This document shows positions 49,690 through 59,510 of a stretch of 64,000 nucleotides of DNA, in pieces. A program made the position numbers and the translations under genes. How positions within the stretch are numbered: position 1 is the first letter of the stretch; each line of letters starts with the position of its first letter. Location of the stretch: assembly GCA_008508345.1 (NCBI GenBank), contig QNGE01001740.1, positions 1-64,000 of the forward strand, read 5' to 3'. The notes below the pieces were generated by a model. That model did no database searches. It had not been told where the DNA came from and was given only the letters and a program-made list of their open reading frames with translations. This DNA is from Paragonimus westermani. Lineage: Eukaryota > Platyhelminthes > Trematoda > Plagiorchiida > Troglotrematidae.

Positions 49690-51030
49690 AGACACCCACC
49701 GGTGAACTTCGTACTGCTAATAGGGTGTTCTCACCAGTGCTTCGAAGAAACCAGTGGCGAAAAATGGTGATTGTAAACATCCTCTGGCCAGATACTGCGC
49801 ACGACTACGAAGTAGCATTGTAAAATTTGCGATTTGCAGAAGGACTGAGCTCCTTTTGGTGTCATAGGTAGGGCAAACCGACAAGCAACATGCGTGAATC
49901 AGCTGTACACTTCGTGATCTTACCTGACATTTCATCAACACTGACGCAGCTTCCCAGATACGTAAAAATTCTGATTAATTCGAATGATCTGTGCTTAAGG
50001 TAGGCTGGCTTAGATTCCTGCCAATCCCGCTAGCAAATCTTGCGCTTGGAAGTTGCAAAAGTATGCGTAACTAAGAGATTGACTTCTTGAATCCATCTGG
50101 AAAGTTCTGGGCTACCCATGAACCAAACTCGTCTATAAACTCCGTCTTCAAATCTAGTGTATGATAGTACTTTCATACCACCCAACTTCTGCTCTGCCGA
50201 AGCCCACTGTAGAATCTCATCTGATGAATAGTCTGTTAAATGAGAGGCCGGAAATCTTGGTACATACCAGTTGGCGTTAAAATACCCAAAACCTCCACTC
50301 TGCCAAAGATCCGACAGTAAAGTGTTTTCAGAATGTTGACTTAATTCTGTGACGCCCTCCAGAAATGTGCAGTCCCAGAGTGCAGCTCTGACAAGTGAGT
50401 TAAAAGCTTCTCTGATGCTTACGAAAATCCATTAATGGTCTTCCATGTAAATGGCACGCGAAGTGATACCAACTTGTTTTCCATGAATGTATTGTTCACA
50501 GGCTAGGATGAAGTGAAGAATTGCAATATCCGTAATATCAGGTAGCTTCGATGCAATATGCATTAGACTGAGACATCGACGGTTTGCACTTGAACTGCAT
50601 GCTGTCGTTTTAGAAACGATAGCTTTGTTGGCGAGATCTCCGTCATTTGGAATGATCATAGTTATCAGGAGTTTTAGGAGTAGAACCTTCAGTTCCTTGA
50701 ATGGATCTAAGCCTTCCTCTGTAAAATTGGCAACTGTGGGTTCGTTTGAGTCGAACGCTTTGTGACGTTTCAACAACTTGACCTCAAGCTCAATCTCTTT
50801 TCTGAGCCAAAGACTCATCAGTGTATCAATGAAGAGAGGAGATGGCCGGAAATGTAGTCCCCTATGCAGGTGGCTAGTTGACTTACCGTTGAAAAATGCT
50901 TAGCCAAGCGCTCTAAACCTTACTGTAAGTTACGGATGGGCTCGCCATTAGATTCACCTACTGTTTCCATCATACCTGGCTTCCTGCACTCTGATAAACG
51001 GATGAAAGGGATGAAATGAAAGGCTTGTTC
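49690..51030 (-). mobile_element. LINE (CR1/RTE-like) RT and post-RT remnant
   Basis: The minus-strand translation follows the family order closely. It reads GEPIRNLQ then GLERLAKHFSTV (51000-50890), LKRHKA, EEGLDPFKELKVLLLKL, SLMHIASKL then AREQ-like ACEQYIHGKQVG, FVSIREAFNSLVRAALWDC (RT motif A region, near 50405), TFATSKRKI, then RIFTYLGSCVS (near 49950) and NRKFYNATS. One frame from 50899 to 50030 has only a single stop (50432-50434) in 290 codons, unusually clean for the window. The canonical motif A aspartate reads asparagine, and the YADD box was not found, apparently lost in a frameshifted stretch (50330-50080). No upstream endonuclease is visible. Confidence 0.8.
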
Positions 51031-52957
51031 CATCACGAATATGCGTTAAGTTTATTGGGTCTTTCAATCTTAGGTTAAAAATCTTTGTGATCCAAGCGAG
51101 CTGTATTATATTCGCTGCTGGACGGAATACACCAACCAGCCTCGAGGAGCTCAAAGGACCACACAAAACCTCAACACTTAATGGCCAAACGATCAGTAGC
51201 ACCAAGAGATAACACCAGAATTAACCACCATGTGTCGGATATGTGCTCACTGTGTCTCAGCGTAGTCTGATTAGTGCATGCTGGCTGGTACTGAGTGATT
51301 TAGAGCTTAGCATTTTATTTATTACAGCTTGTGTCTGATGGTCAACTGACCTCTCATCAAAGCACGAAGTGAACTTGGCACATGTGAGTGCACGATGGAA
51401 ATCTACACAGAATTCCAGGAATTACAGTCCTGGAAATAGCCAACCCGTTCATAGTTGTCTGCTGTGTGACCCATCCGTATACGACTGATTTGGCACAGGA
51501 AGTCGCCATGTGGAGTAGTGGCCTCGAAAGTTTCCACGGTTCATACTCGTAAGAGGCAGACCGTTATTGACACGAAGCTACAATAAACGTTCACTGCGAT
51601 CTGTTCCGCAAATACGGTAAACGTGTTGATCACCTAGAACATGCTAATCAATATGGCCTCAACAGCCATATCGCGGGAGTTGTGCAGAATATTTCGTGGA
51701 GTGAGGTTATGAATTATCCTTTATGGTCCCTGGACTACGGTCGGTGTAAACACAAAACAGTAACAGACAAGCACCGTGTGTGACGAAGTTTTCTGTTTGT
51801 TATATCCATATCTCCAAAATTATATGATGCAAGACCTTGAGCGCAATATGCGTTCTTACGCGTCCCCTAGCTCATCACCAGATTAGTTTCATGCCATATT
51901 GGTCAATCGCAAGTGATATAAAGTGCTTCTGGTCTGCTGAGTCAAAACTGTTTTCTTTAAATTGTGTACGGAATTAGATTGTACATTTAATTCTACAGAT
52001 ATCTTGAGACCGGATGACGATGTCTCCAAAGTTATGAGACTGTCCTGGTAATGTATCTATGCACATGCTACTTAAAACCTGAATGTTAGACGGGAGTCAA
52101 CTGAAATCAGTTGAGATAATTGATGTTACCCCTAACACACATTTCGTGCGCAATCAAGTTCTGACGTGATGTCACACCCACACTATCCTGACTGTGCACT
52201 TTCCACGGATGAACATCTCCATCACCCGGAATGTTGAACATTCTGTTACAATTCTATGTCGTACTAATGCCATCCTAATTAGTGCTAACAACTCTTGATA
52301 AATGTTTCTGTTCCAGACCTCCAAATCGACCAAACAGTTACTGGAAACCACTTTTCAGCCATCAAGTCTTGTTTTATGTGTTCCTTGTCAGAACTTTACC
52401 GAGGCCGTTACGGCAAAACACGTTTACGATCTAATGAACCCATAATGACCGTGATTTTTGGATAAAGTCAGCAACTGTCATTGAAACAGAATGCTGTACG
52501 CAAACGACCTGCAGTATTAATGGACTTGCAAAACAGTTTCTAACACGAAAGTATAATTTTGTAGCAAATCTGTATGAGCGGACAAGACTGTGGTTAACAA
52601 CGACCCGCTGGAGTTTCAGAATTTAAACTTAGGTTCACGTTAACATGATTTGCCTGACTGGCGTCGAATACGGTCACTGCGTTTGCTCAGGCGCATTCAA
52701 TGGAATCAGAAGAAATGCATGCATGAGTGCTTAGCGCATTTTGTTTCAATGATGGAACTTTTATGATCAGTGGCTACTACATTGCTAAGCATTTTCAAGT
52801 CACTCTATGGTCTAAAATGTGTAGTAATCCTGATAGTAGTCCTTTTTTCTATAAACGAGCAAAACATCACTGCAGAATCTGTCTTTTCTGACTGATATGA
52901 ACACGCGGATGATGATAAGCTGAACCTTTTATCGTTTTCATAAGTTTATATTTTAAG

Positions 52958-53149
52958 GTTTCACTTAACAGAAATGCTGCCCAATGTTGCCTCGTTTACC
53001 GGTTACAGAACCAACCCGAATCAAACGAGGATTTGGAATTGAATGAAGAACTCCAAACAGCGGAGCGAACAAATGCGGATAGGGATTTATATTTAGATTG
53101 TACAGCGAAACCAAACAGTAAACAATACCATTTGAACGACCAACAGGAG
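52958..53149 (+). CDS. Probable ABCB linker exon
   Basis: A candidate 192-nt exon of 64 codons that is open throughout and phase 0 at both ends, like its neighbours. It reads VSLNRNAAQCCLVYRLQNQ, PESNEDLELNEELQTAERT, NADRDLYLDCTAKPNSKQY, HLNDQQE. The highly charged, glutamate- and asparagine-rich composition is what is expected of the poorly conserved linker between NBD1 and TMD2 of P-glycoproteins, and it would follow LNSQ directly. The donor is GTAGGT. The acceptor is TATATTTTAAG at 52947-52957. The more pyrimidine-like site CACTTAACAG at 52971 would need a phase-2 partner and breaks the frame, so the upstream site is preferred. Position and composition are the only support. Confidence 0.6.
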
Positions 53150-53628
53150 GTAGGTAACGGTGTTTTATCAATACAGCTGGCCATTTCTCCTCTCTTCCAC
53201 ACGTCCCGGTTATTTTCACTTTGTGTTACGTATTACTTACGTGTGAGAAACATTTTTTCGACAAATTCGTGAAACGAAGATGTTCAGTATACCGGTCGTA
53301 GAGCCCGGATATCGAGCTACATGCCATATCTCGCACTCTCATTCGCCTATTCTGACACAAGTTTTAAAGGGATCAGTATTAAACTCCTTAGCTACGTTTT
53401 CATGATTTATTTCATCTGGAACGATATTAGCCATAGATTCTTGTTCCCAGAACATTTTGTTTCTGAATTCATGTGACCTCAGCCAACGTCGTGGAAAGCG
53501 TACGTTGGTCAGGCTTAGACTAGAGACCCAGAAGAGTGGAGTCGCGATGGTGGTTGGTTTGAATCGTTAACCATGACCAACATGAAACTAATGAACGGCT
53601 TTAAATGTTGATGTTCACTCGCTCGCAG

Positions 53629-53694
53629 GTTCTTGCATTCAAAGGTCAAGTTATTTCATCCACCCTACTTTCAAAAATGTGGTTTATTAAACTG
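53629..53694 (+). CDS. Possible small exon, weak
   Basis: A 66-nt stretch, 22 codons, open and phase 0, bounded by CTCGCTCGCAG and GTAAGC. The product is VLAFKGQVISSTLLSKMWF then IKL. It lies between the two linker exon candidates and would keep the frame, but it is hydrophobic where a hydrophilic linker is expected. The pyrimidine tract is short. It is more likely chance than real, and the reading without it (DQQE then NASVVSS) is more coherent. Confidence 0.2.
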
Positions 53695-53980
53695 GTAAGC
53701 CTTCTTTCGAAATATGTATCCACGTCATCGTTCAAGGCCTTAGAGCAGGGATACCAACCGACCGTCCAACAAGCATCGCACTCCTTGACATGACCCCAAA
53801 TCCCTACTTTAGGACACGTAGCTTGTAATTGACGAAACAGTAGTAGTAGCAGTAATGGTAGTTTGTTCGACAGTGGCTCCGTCCTTCCAAAGACAAGTTG
53901 ATCAGCAATGTCCACACCTCAGTTCGGCTGGGCCGTTTGAACATTCCAAATTTAGGTGAGACGCAACTGTGAAAAGTCAG

Positions 53981-54060
53981 GGCTTCGGCTGGATTCGAAT
54001 CAGCGACAGACACAACATGCCTCAACGCGGCAAGCGCTCTACCAGCTGAGCTACGAAGCC
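53981..54060 (-). repeat. tRNA-like SINE head or tRNA pseudogene
   Basis: The minus strand reads GGCTTCG, TA, then the D-arm GCTCAGCTGGTAGAGC (A box), and near the end GCTGATTCGAATCCAGC (B box) followed by CGAAGCC. The acceptor stem GGCTTCG/CGAAGCC pairs perfectly over 7 bases, and the D-arm and T-arm are well formed. Between them TGCC-GCGTTGA-GGCA makes a four-pair anticodon stem with a 7-base loop (anticodon GTT position), but position 33 is C instead of T. The variable region is about 8 bases too long, for a total of 80 bases. This argues for a SINE or pseudogene rather than a working tRNA. A minus-strand frame reads through it. Confidence 0.6.
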
Positions 54061-54069
54061 ACACNTTGT

Positions 54070-54650
54070 CCGACACCGTTTTTGTCTCGCGCAAATTACG
54101 AATGGAAAGATTGCTCCGCAGTCAATGCCCAGTTTTTGGGAACGTGGTGAAAGAACATTCGTCTGGCCCTAACATGAGGGGCGTCAATATCTCGCTACGT
54201 ACTCAGTGTGTGGTAGTAACGGACAAGAAGGCACTCGTGGGGTGTGGACGGATAAGCTTTATCATAGGGTAAATTGTCTTGTTCTTCAGTAGGCTTCCTG
54301 CTCTACATTCCGCAATCGTTGGCTGCCGGATCCAAAGAACATTTTCCCCAGGATCTTTATTCGTGTCATCCAGATCAGGTGTAATCTCCTGGGGACTAAT
54401 GTCCGAAATTCACGAAGTGGCCGAAGTGGCCACTCAGTTCTCTGCCATGGCAACTGCGATCAGCCAGAAAGCCTCGTTAATATTCTTCGACCATGTCGGA
54501 TCACCCACACTGTGCGTCGTGCTCGGCACAACCGAGTGGCTAGGGACCTGGCGTAAAGGCTACACAATCTGGGCTACACAGTCTTTGAGGAGCTGCAGTA
54601 CCAACGGCGAGCTCGCTCATCGAACCCGACGTCAACGTGGTTCATGACGG
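54070..54650. other. Protein-like but unassigned stretch, possibly old mobile DNA
   Basis: The plus strand has a 122-codon frame (54279-54647). The minus strand has a frame with only four stops over about 150 codons, including ENVLWIRQPTIAECRAGSLL and KLIRPHPTSAFLSVTTTH. Neither shows a family landmark I can name. The GC content and complexity are higher than in the surrounding intron. It abuts the tRNA-like sequence at 54060 on its 3' side (minus orientation), so it may be part of the same composite repeat. Confidence 0.3.
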
Positions 54651-56089
54651 TGCTGCTGTGTTACTGGATATCAGTATAGTGGATGACTACCGAAGCCAGT
54701 GCGCCTAGACAGACAGGGTTGTGAAGTATGGGGCCGACTCTCATAATGCCCGTTCAATAAACCCTTCATACCATAGGTTGAGATGTGAACGCTATATGTC
54801 ATTCCCCTGTGATCATCTCTTTCTGTGATATCATGTTACCGTCCTCTTGCAACGCGATTCTTCCACTTAGACTGCCGTCCTACGTAGTCTCTGATTTATG
54901 CTTTTTGACTGCTCTTTTTACTATGAAAGACCTCTCCCTGTCCCGACACATGAGCCTTGATAGTGATAGCCATGTAGAGCCTTTGATTCTGGCAGATTAT
55001 TTCGTTGAACCCTTTTTCTTTTTTTCACATGTCACACAAGTCTTTTTTGATGAGTGAATAACTAACGTTTGATAATCCCGTGAAAGAACATATCAATTAT
55101 TCAGTTTTGATAATCGGGTAGCGCACCAAAGTTGACAGTCTGTTTGGTTCGGATCTCCCTTTTACCCATTTCTGTTGCTTATTTTGGTGTCACCACGTTT
55201 CATACTTTGAGCGAACCTGTGTAAATTGTTCAAAATAGACGATAATAGTGAGATTGCTTGTAGCAACCCGAAAGAAAAAATCAGTTTCCGCAGGACAAGA
55301 GTTGTTCGTAGACCTGACAGCTAAATCGGTCCGCTCTGAAATATTGACTCACATTCTTCCGTCATTTCAGTAGACGATCGTTAAACAGATAAACAAGAAT
55401 ATTTTTCGAGACCAGTTTGTGGATGTCATCAATGTTATTTCTGGTTAGATTGAACTTTCAAATGGTTTTTCAACTAAGCTCATACATAACCGATTCACAG
55501 AAGCTGTTTCCAACTATTTAGTTATACATGAATCTACGTGTAGGTCAAGTATTACACGCACCTCCTGCCTCGTTGAACACATTCAGATCAGCACTTCACG
55601 GTTGGTTGCTCCCAGATGTCAACTTTCATGATGGAACCAATAAAAACGAACCTCTATCTGACAGCTCACATACGATGACCTGGACTAGAATCCACTCGAT
55701 CACTGTTCTTACCGGTACATTTCAACAAGACAAATTACAATAGGCTTGTGATTTGATGTCTTGCCGTGGATCCAAATAGATACAGTCAACCTAAATTTTT
55801 CGATTTCAATAGCCACGGAACCAAGGATCGTGAGTATCAGTGTAATGTCCATCGGATTCACGATATCCGAAAAGATGCTTTCAAATGTTCCAAGAATCTC
55901 GGATCGGAGCTTGTGGCAGGTGATCGGCTGTCCAATATCCAGCAAAACGAAGACAGTAATATATTCGTCCATCTACATACGATATATTGAGCTGGTTATT
56001 TTATATAATCCATCTCTGTAGTATACACTTTGCATCTTAAAACTGTGAATTGTCGCTTAACAGATGGGTTGGTGGAGGCCATCCGCTCG

Positions 56090-56400
56090 AGACCATCGAT
56101 CGCTTCATTCATGTAGGATGCGTCATTTAACCAGTCTGTGATATTACACAGGACGTGTCCACGAAGACAACAAAAGCACATAATGTATTAGCTAATATTC
56201 GTCGTTTATGGTCTTGGTGGTTGACTGTCATGATGCCACGCACGATTACTCTCTGTCTATGGAGCACGGACGAGGTCCATTCGAACAAGGGTTACACATA
56301 TAAGTTATCGTTATTCAACCGGCGTTGTTCCAGCCAGCTGATCTGAATGAAATGGGTTGGTTACGTCAGCAGCGCTAAAATCCGCCCACATGTACTGGGA
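56090..56400 (+). mobile_element. LINE C-terminal fragment
   Basis: The plus-strand translation reads CDITQDVSTKTTKAHNVLA then NIRRLW, followed by KLSLFNRRCSSQLI and MKWVGYVSSAKIRPHMYW. This fits the family order of (DEVSARI-KAR--FANLRHLW) then (RLSVFDHRCLRSIARI-W---VSNAEVR). Stops and spacer changes show it is old. It is unrelated in position to the LINE at 41-43 kb but belongs to the same broad type. Confidence 0.5.
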
Positions 56401-56943
56401 TAATATTCAGAATTACAACCGATAACCGAGATAACCAAAATTCACAAGTTAGGCCATTGTGGTGTCTATCTCAATAAGCAATGTTCGGTTTGGCTGACAA
56501 CTAACAAAAAAGATCAAAGGTACTCAAGCGATAATGTGGTTAAGGCTAATGACATTCGTGGCTGCCTCGCCGAACAACGTTGATAGGTGTCACCTGCCAG
56601 GTTGATGATTGTCTGACCATCCGCAATCCTAATGTGAAACATTCAGCCACACAAGCGGGCTCTTATCCATGAGTGTACTGCTTATTTCCATGAAGCGCCA
56701 TTGTCATCACCTAGATAGTATTCTGTCAAAATCCGTATTGACTTACTAACCGAACACTCCGCGAGCTAGTATTAAGATCAAAGATGACAGAAGCCATTTT
56801 ACTTGCGCAGCGACTCACCGCTGAATAACAAAACTGTTTGGTTTAAGAGAAATTTNGTTTTGTTTAAGAGAAATTTTTAATTTCCAACAAATTATCGCTT
56901 CACTGTCCTAAATGATTTGCTTTCTAATCCATCATCTTTTCAG

Positions 56944-57009
56944 AACGCCTCTGTTGTCTCTTCAAATCCGACGCTGACCAGTCACATTTCGTCTGTGATT
57001 ACAAGTAGG
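56944..57009 (+). CDS. Probable ABCB linker exon (second part)
   Basis: A 66-nt candidate exon of 22 codons, NASVVSSNPTLTSHISSV then ITSR, phase 0 at both ends. The acceptor is strong (CATCATCTTTTCAG) and the donor ideal (GTAAGT after AGTAGG). The serine/threonine-rich peptide with a terminal basic residue resembles the linker of P-glycoproteins and reads coherently after the acidic DQQE end of the exon at 52958-53149. No membrane segment is encoded, and the next exon, which should start TMD2, is not in the window. The splice sites are better evidence than the peptide. Confidence 0.55.
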
Positions 57010-57599
57010 GTAAGTCTTCTTCTACGAATGTGCTTCACAGTGTGTGGAATGACTGAACGCGCTTGGTAAGTAGTCATTGGTCACGGCTTACATCAGCAAA
57101 ATTGTCATCAAAGTATATGAGGCACAGGATACTTTTCCCTCGGTTATGGATATTCACAACTGTAAATCAGGCCGGTATGAGTGATAAGTGTCTGGCAGTG
57201 CTCTAGATGAATAGTTCTGACGGCAGGAACAGGTTTGAACTTAGGATGAAAAAGAAGCTCAACGAAATGTCAGGTGCTTTACTGAGATTCGAGGTGACGG
57301 GCTACGGAAGATATTTCGAAGTGAAGTTTAACATCCATTTGTACTTTTCATAGGCCGAATTCAAAACCAATTTATTCCACGTAAAACCAACGTCCGGCTG
57401 GAAGATTGAAGCGGTAACAATTAATTAATCAGCAGAAAGATGAAAAAATGAAAGCCTCTTGAAAAGAAATTATAAATTTGACAACATCAAACGAAAAGTA
57501 ACTATTCATAATAATAAAACGGAATTCATGGAGAAAACTACTCCAAATAACTTCGCAATCTATATATACAACTTAACTGCCAACAGACACACATGATCG

Positions 57600-58075
57600 A
57601 AATTTCAAACAGTCCACTCCCTTCACATGTATGAAGAGAATAGTTAGAACACGAATACTGATAGATGCAACCATTTCGTATTGACTCGTCAGTAGCAAAT
57701 TTACAATAGCCTGGAACAGTTTTTTCTATAACGATCAGTTTCAGCGATGAGATAGATAATCGGTGGGTTAGGAAAGGTCACTAAGTTCAGAGCAGGGTCA
57801 AACTCACGAACAACTGTTTCTGAATACGCAGAGTCGGCTTCAGTGGATTGATTGCGATAGCCTCAGCAAACCGCAAGAATCTCGGACTGGGATGACATAA
57901 TAAGATTGCGAATGCACAGGCCGGGTCGATAACGTGACCAGTGTTCAGATCGTGTCTTGTGACTACGGACACTGGTTGCTAGAATGACTCAACGCTGTTC
58001 CCGTACTTCAGTAATAAAGAGCGCTGCACTAATATCTTCAAACATACCTTCAATCGGCATATCGAACACTTCTCC
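57600..58075 (-). mobile_element. Penelope-like element, 3' fragment in inverted orientation (copy 1)
   Basis: The minus strand is nearly identical to the 3' end of copies 2 and 3 between 57641 and about 57983, with only a handful of differences. It includes the GIY-YIG-like HDLNTGHVIDPACAFAILL and RFLRFAEAIAINPLKP. From about 57984 to 58072 similarity drops sharply, although the alignment continues. It lies immediately before copy 2, head to head, and looks like the inverted terminal fragment often seen at the 5' side of Penelope-like elements. Confidence 0.85.
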
Positions 58076-58091
58076 TCAATCTTCTAATTGA

Positions 58092-59510
58092 GACGTTCAG
58101 TCAATGTTCACGAATGTTTCACTGCATGAGACACTTGATTGTATTTATGAACTCGTTAAAATGAGTCACATTACTTTGCCTTTGCCTAGTGATGTTCTGA
58201 AGGAAGCCTTATTGTTATGTACTGAAAACGTCAGCTTCCGTTTTCTTGATCAATGCCATCGCCAAATGGACGGGGAACCATAGGAGTTCCACTAGGGCCC
58301 ATCTTAGTGGACTTCTCATGTTAAGGATGGAACAGGAGTTAGCCGCAGACATAGCGAGTCTGTAATACTACAAACGATACGTCGATGATACACTAGTATT
58401 CAGTCGTTCCAAACAGGCAACAGATAACCCAGTGCGACGCTTAACTAATTGTCATCGCAACCTGAAAGTAACGTGAATTTGAGACTGACAACTGTTCGCC
58501 GTTTCTAGACCTACTCATTAGCCACCGGGAAGATAGCCGTATAAAAAGGGCTGTCTATAGGAATTCCACGTGGTCCGATCAATACAGGAACTTTAGCAGT
58601 TTCACACCAGTCGATCACAAACGCGCACTAGTGAATACGCTATTCACCCGATCAGAGAGCATATGAATATAGGACGGTCTGGTGGAGGCATTAGACCCGG
58701 TCAGGTCTGTACAACAGTCAAATGGGTATCCAGAAGTGTTAACAGAAAAGCATAGTAGGCCAAAACCGCTGTTTGAACAGGTGGTCACTGTGGAAAAGAA
58801 GAGGGTTCTATATAGAATTGCTATATAGAATTGATTACAGTATGCATCAAACAACACAAAGACTAACGAATTCGATTGAATGGACATTCAACGCAGCTGA
58901 ACTTTGCGTATTAGCTCGAACTCTGAGGTTCCCTTTGTCTTCACTCAAAGGAGATCAACCTGTCGGTGTCATGTATCTACCAATTGTATCTACCAATTTA
59001 CATGAAAATGCAAAGAAGGTTACCTGGGTGGAACCGAGAGATGCTTGATTTCCGGAGTGAAGGAACATTTGAATAAATGGATGCAGAACTCCGTATTACC
59101 GAAGAACGGCAATACCGTTGAATCATGCTAGCAACCAGTGTCCGTAGTCACAAGACACGATCTGAACACTGGTCACGTTATCGACCCGGCCTGTGCATTC
59201 GCAATCTTATTATGTCATCCCAGTCCGAGATTCTTGCGGTTTGCTGAGGCTATCGCAATCAATCCACTGAAGCCGACTCTGCGTATTCAGAAACAGTTGT
59301 TCGTGAGTTTGACCCTGCTCTGAACTTAGTGACCTTTCCTAACCCACCGACTATCTATCTCATCGCTGAAACTGATCGTTATAGAAAAAACCGTTCCAGG
59401 CTATTGTAAATTTGCTACTGACGAGTCAATACGAAATGGTTGCATCTATCAGTATTCGTGTTCTAACTGTTCTGTTCATATTTCTGAGTGGAATGAACTA
59501 TTTTAATTTT
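58092..59510 (+). mobile_element. Penelope-like element, copy 2 (RT plus GIY-YIG)
   Basis: Penelope-like elements encode an RT joined to a GIY-YIG endonuclease. Plus-strand landmarks: FTNVSLHETL-type RT finger sequence restored by comparison with copy 3; PLPSDVLKEALLLCTENVSF; QMDG; then, one frame on, GVPLGPILVDF; YVDD at 58378-58389 (motif C) with RSKQATD after it; FLDLLISHRED and AVYRNSTW; and a GIY-YIG-like YLGGTERCLISGVKEHL at 59021-59071, then HDLNTGHVIDPACAF. The ORF is broken by a frameshift next to QMDG and by later stops, so it is not coding. The element is cut off at its 5' side by copy 1. The untranslated end runs to about 59510 (ACTATTTTAATTTTT). Confidence 0.88.

Larger units (their letters stand above)
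44341..52957 (+). other. Intron, about 8.6 kb, repeat-rich
   Basis: Intron from GTGAGT to the proposed acceptor TATATTTTAAG. It contains two SINE-like copies (44818-44975, 47600-47740, both minus), copy B of the unclassified direct repeat (47885-48457) and a LINE RT remnant on the minus strand (49690-51030). Nothing interpretable was found in 45000-47600, 48460-49690 or 51030-52950 apart from short open frames. Confidence 0.7.
53150..56943 (+). other. Intron (proposed), about 3.8 kb
   Basis: Between the two proposed linker exons. It contains a tRNA-like SINE head (53981-54060, minus), a stretch at 54070-54650 with protein-like reading on both strands that I cannot assign, and a LINE remnant (56090-56400). 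An undetermined base at 56856 sits between two 20-base direct repeats. A weak alternative exon (53629-53694) is entered separately. Confidence 0.55.

Noticed and set aside
50432..50818. 128-codon minus-strand frame considered as an unknown host gene or processed pseudogene
   Set aside because: Its order LKRHKA, GLDPFKELKVLL, SLMHIASKL, then AFNSLVRAALWDC in continuation matches a LINE reverse transcriptase.
52972..53149. Alternative acceptor (CACTTAACAG) for the linker exon
   Set aside because: It would need a phase-2 upstream exon, while the preceding exon ends in phase 0; in phase 0 it meets a stop after 24 codons.
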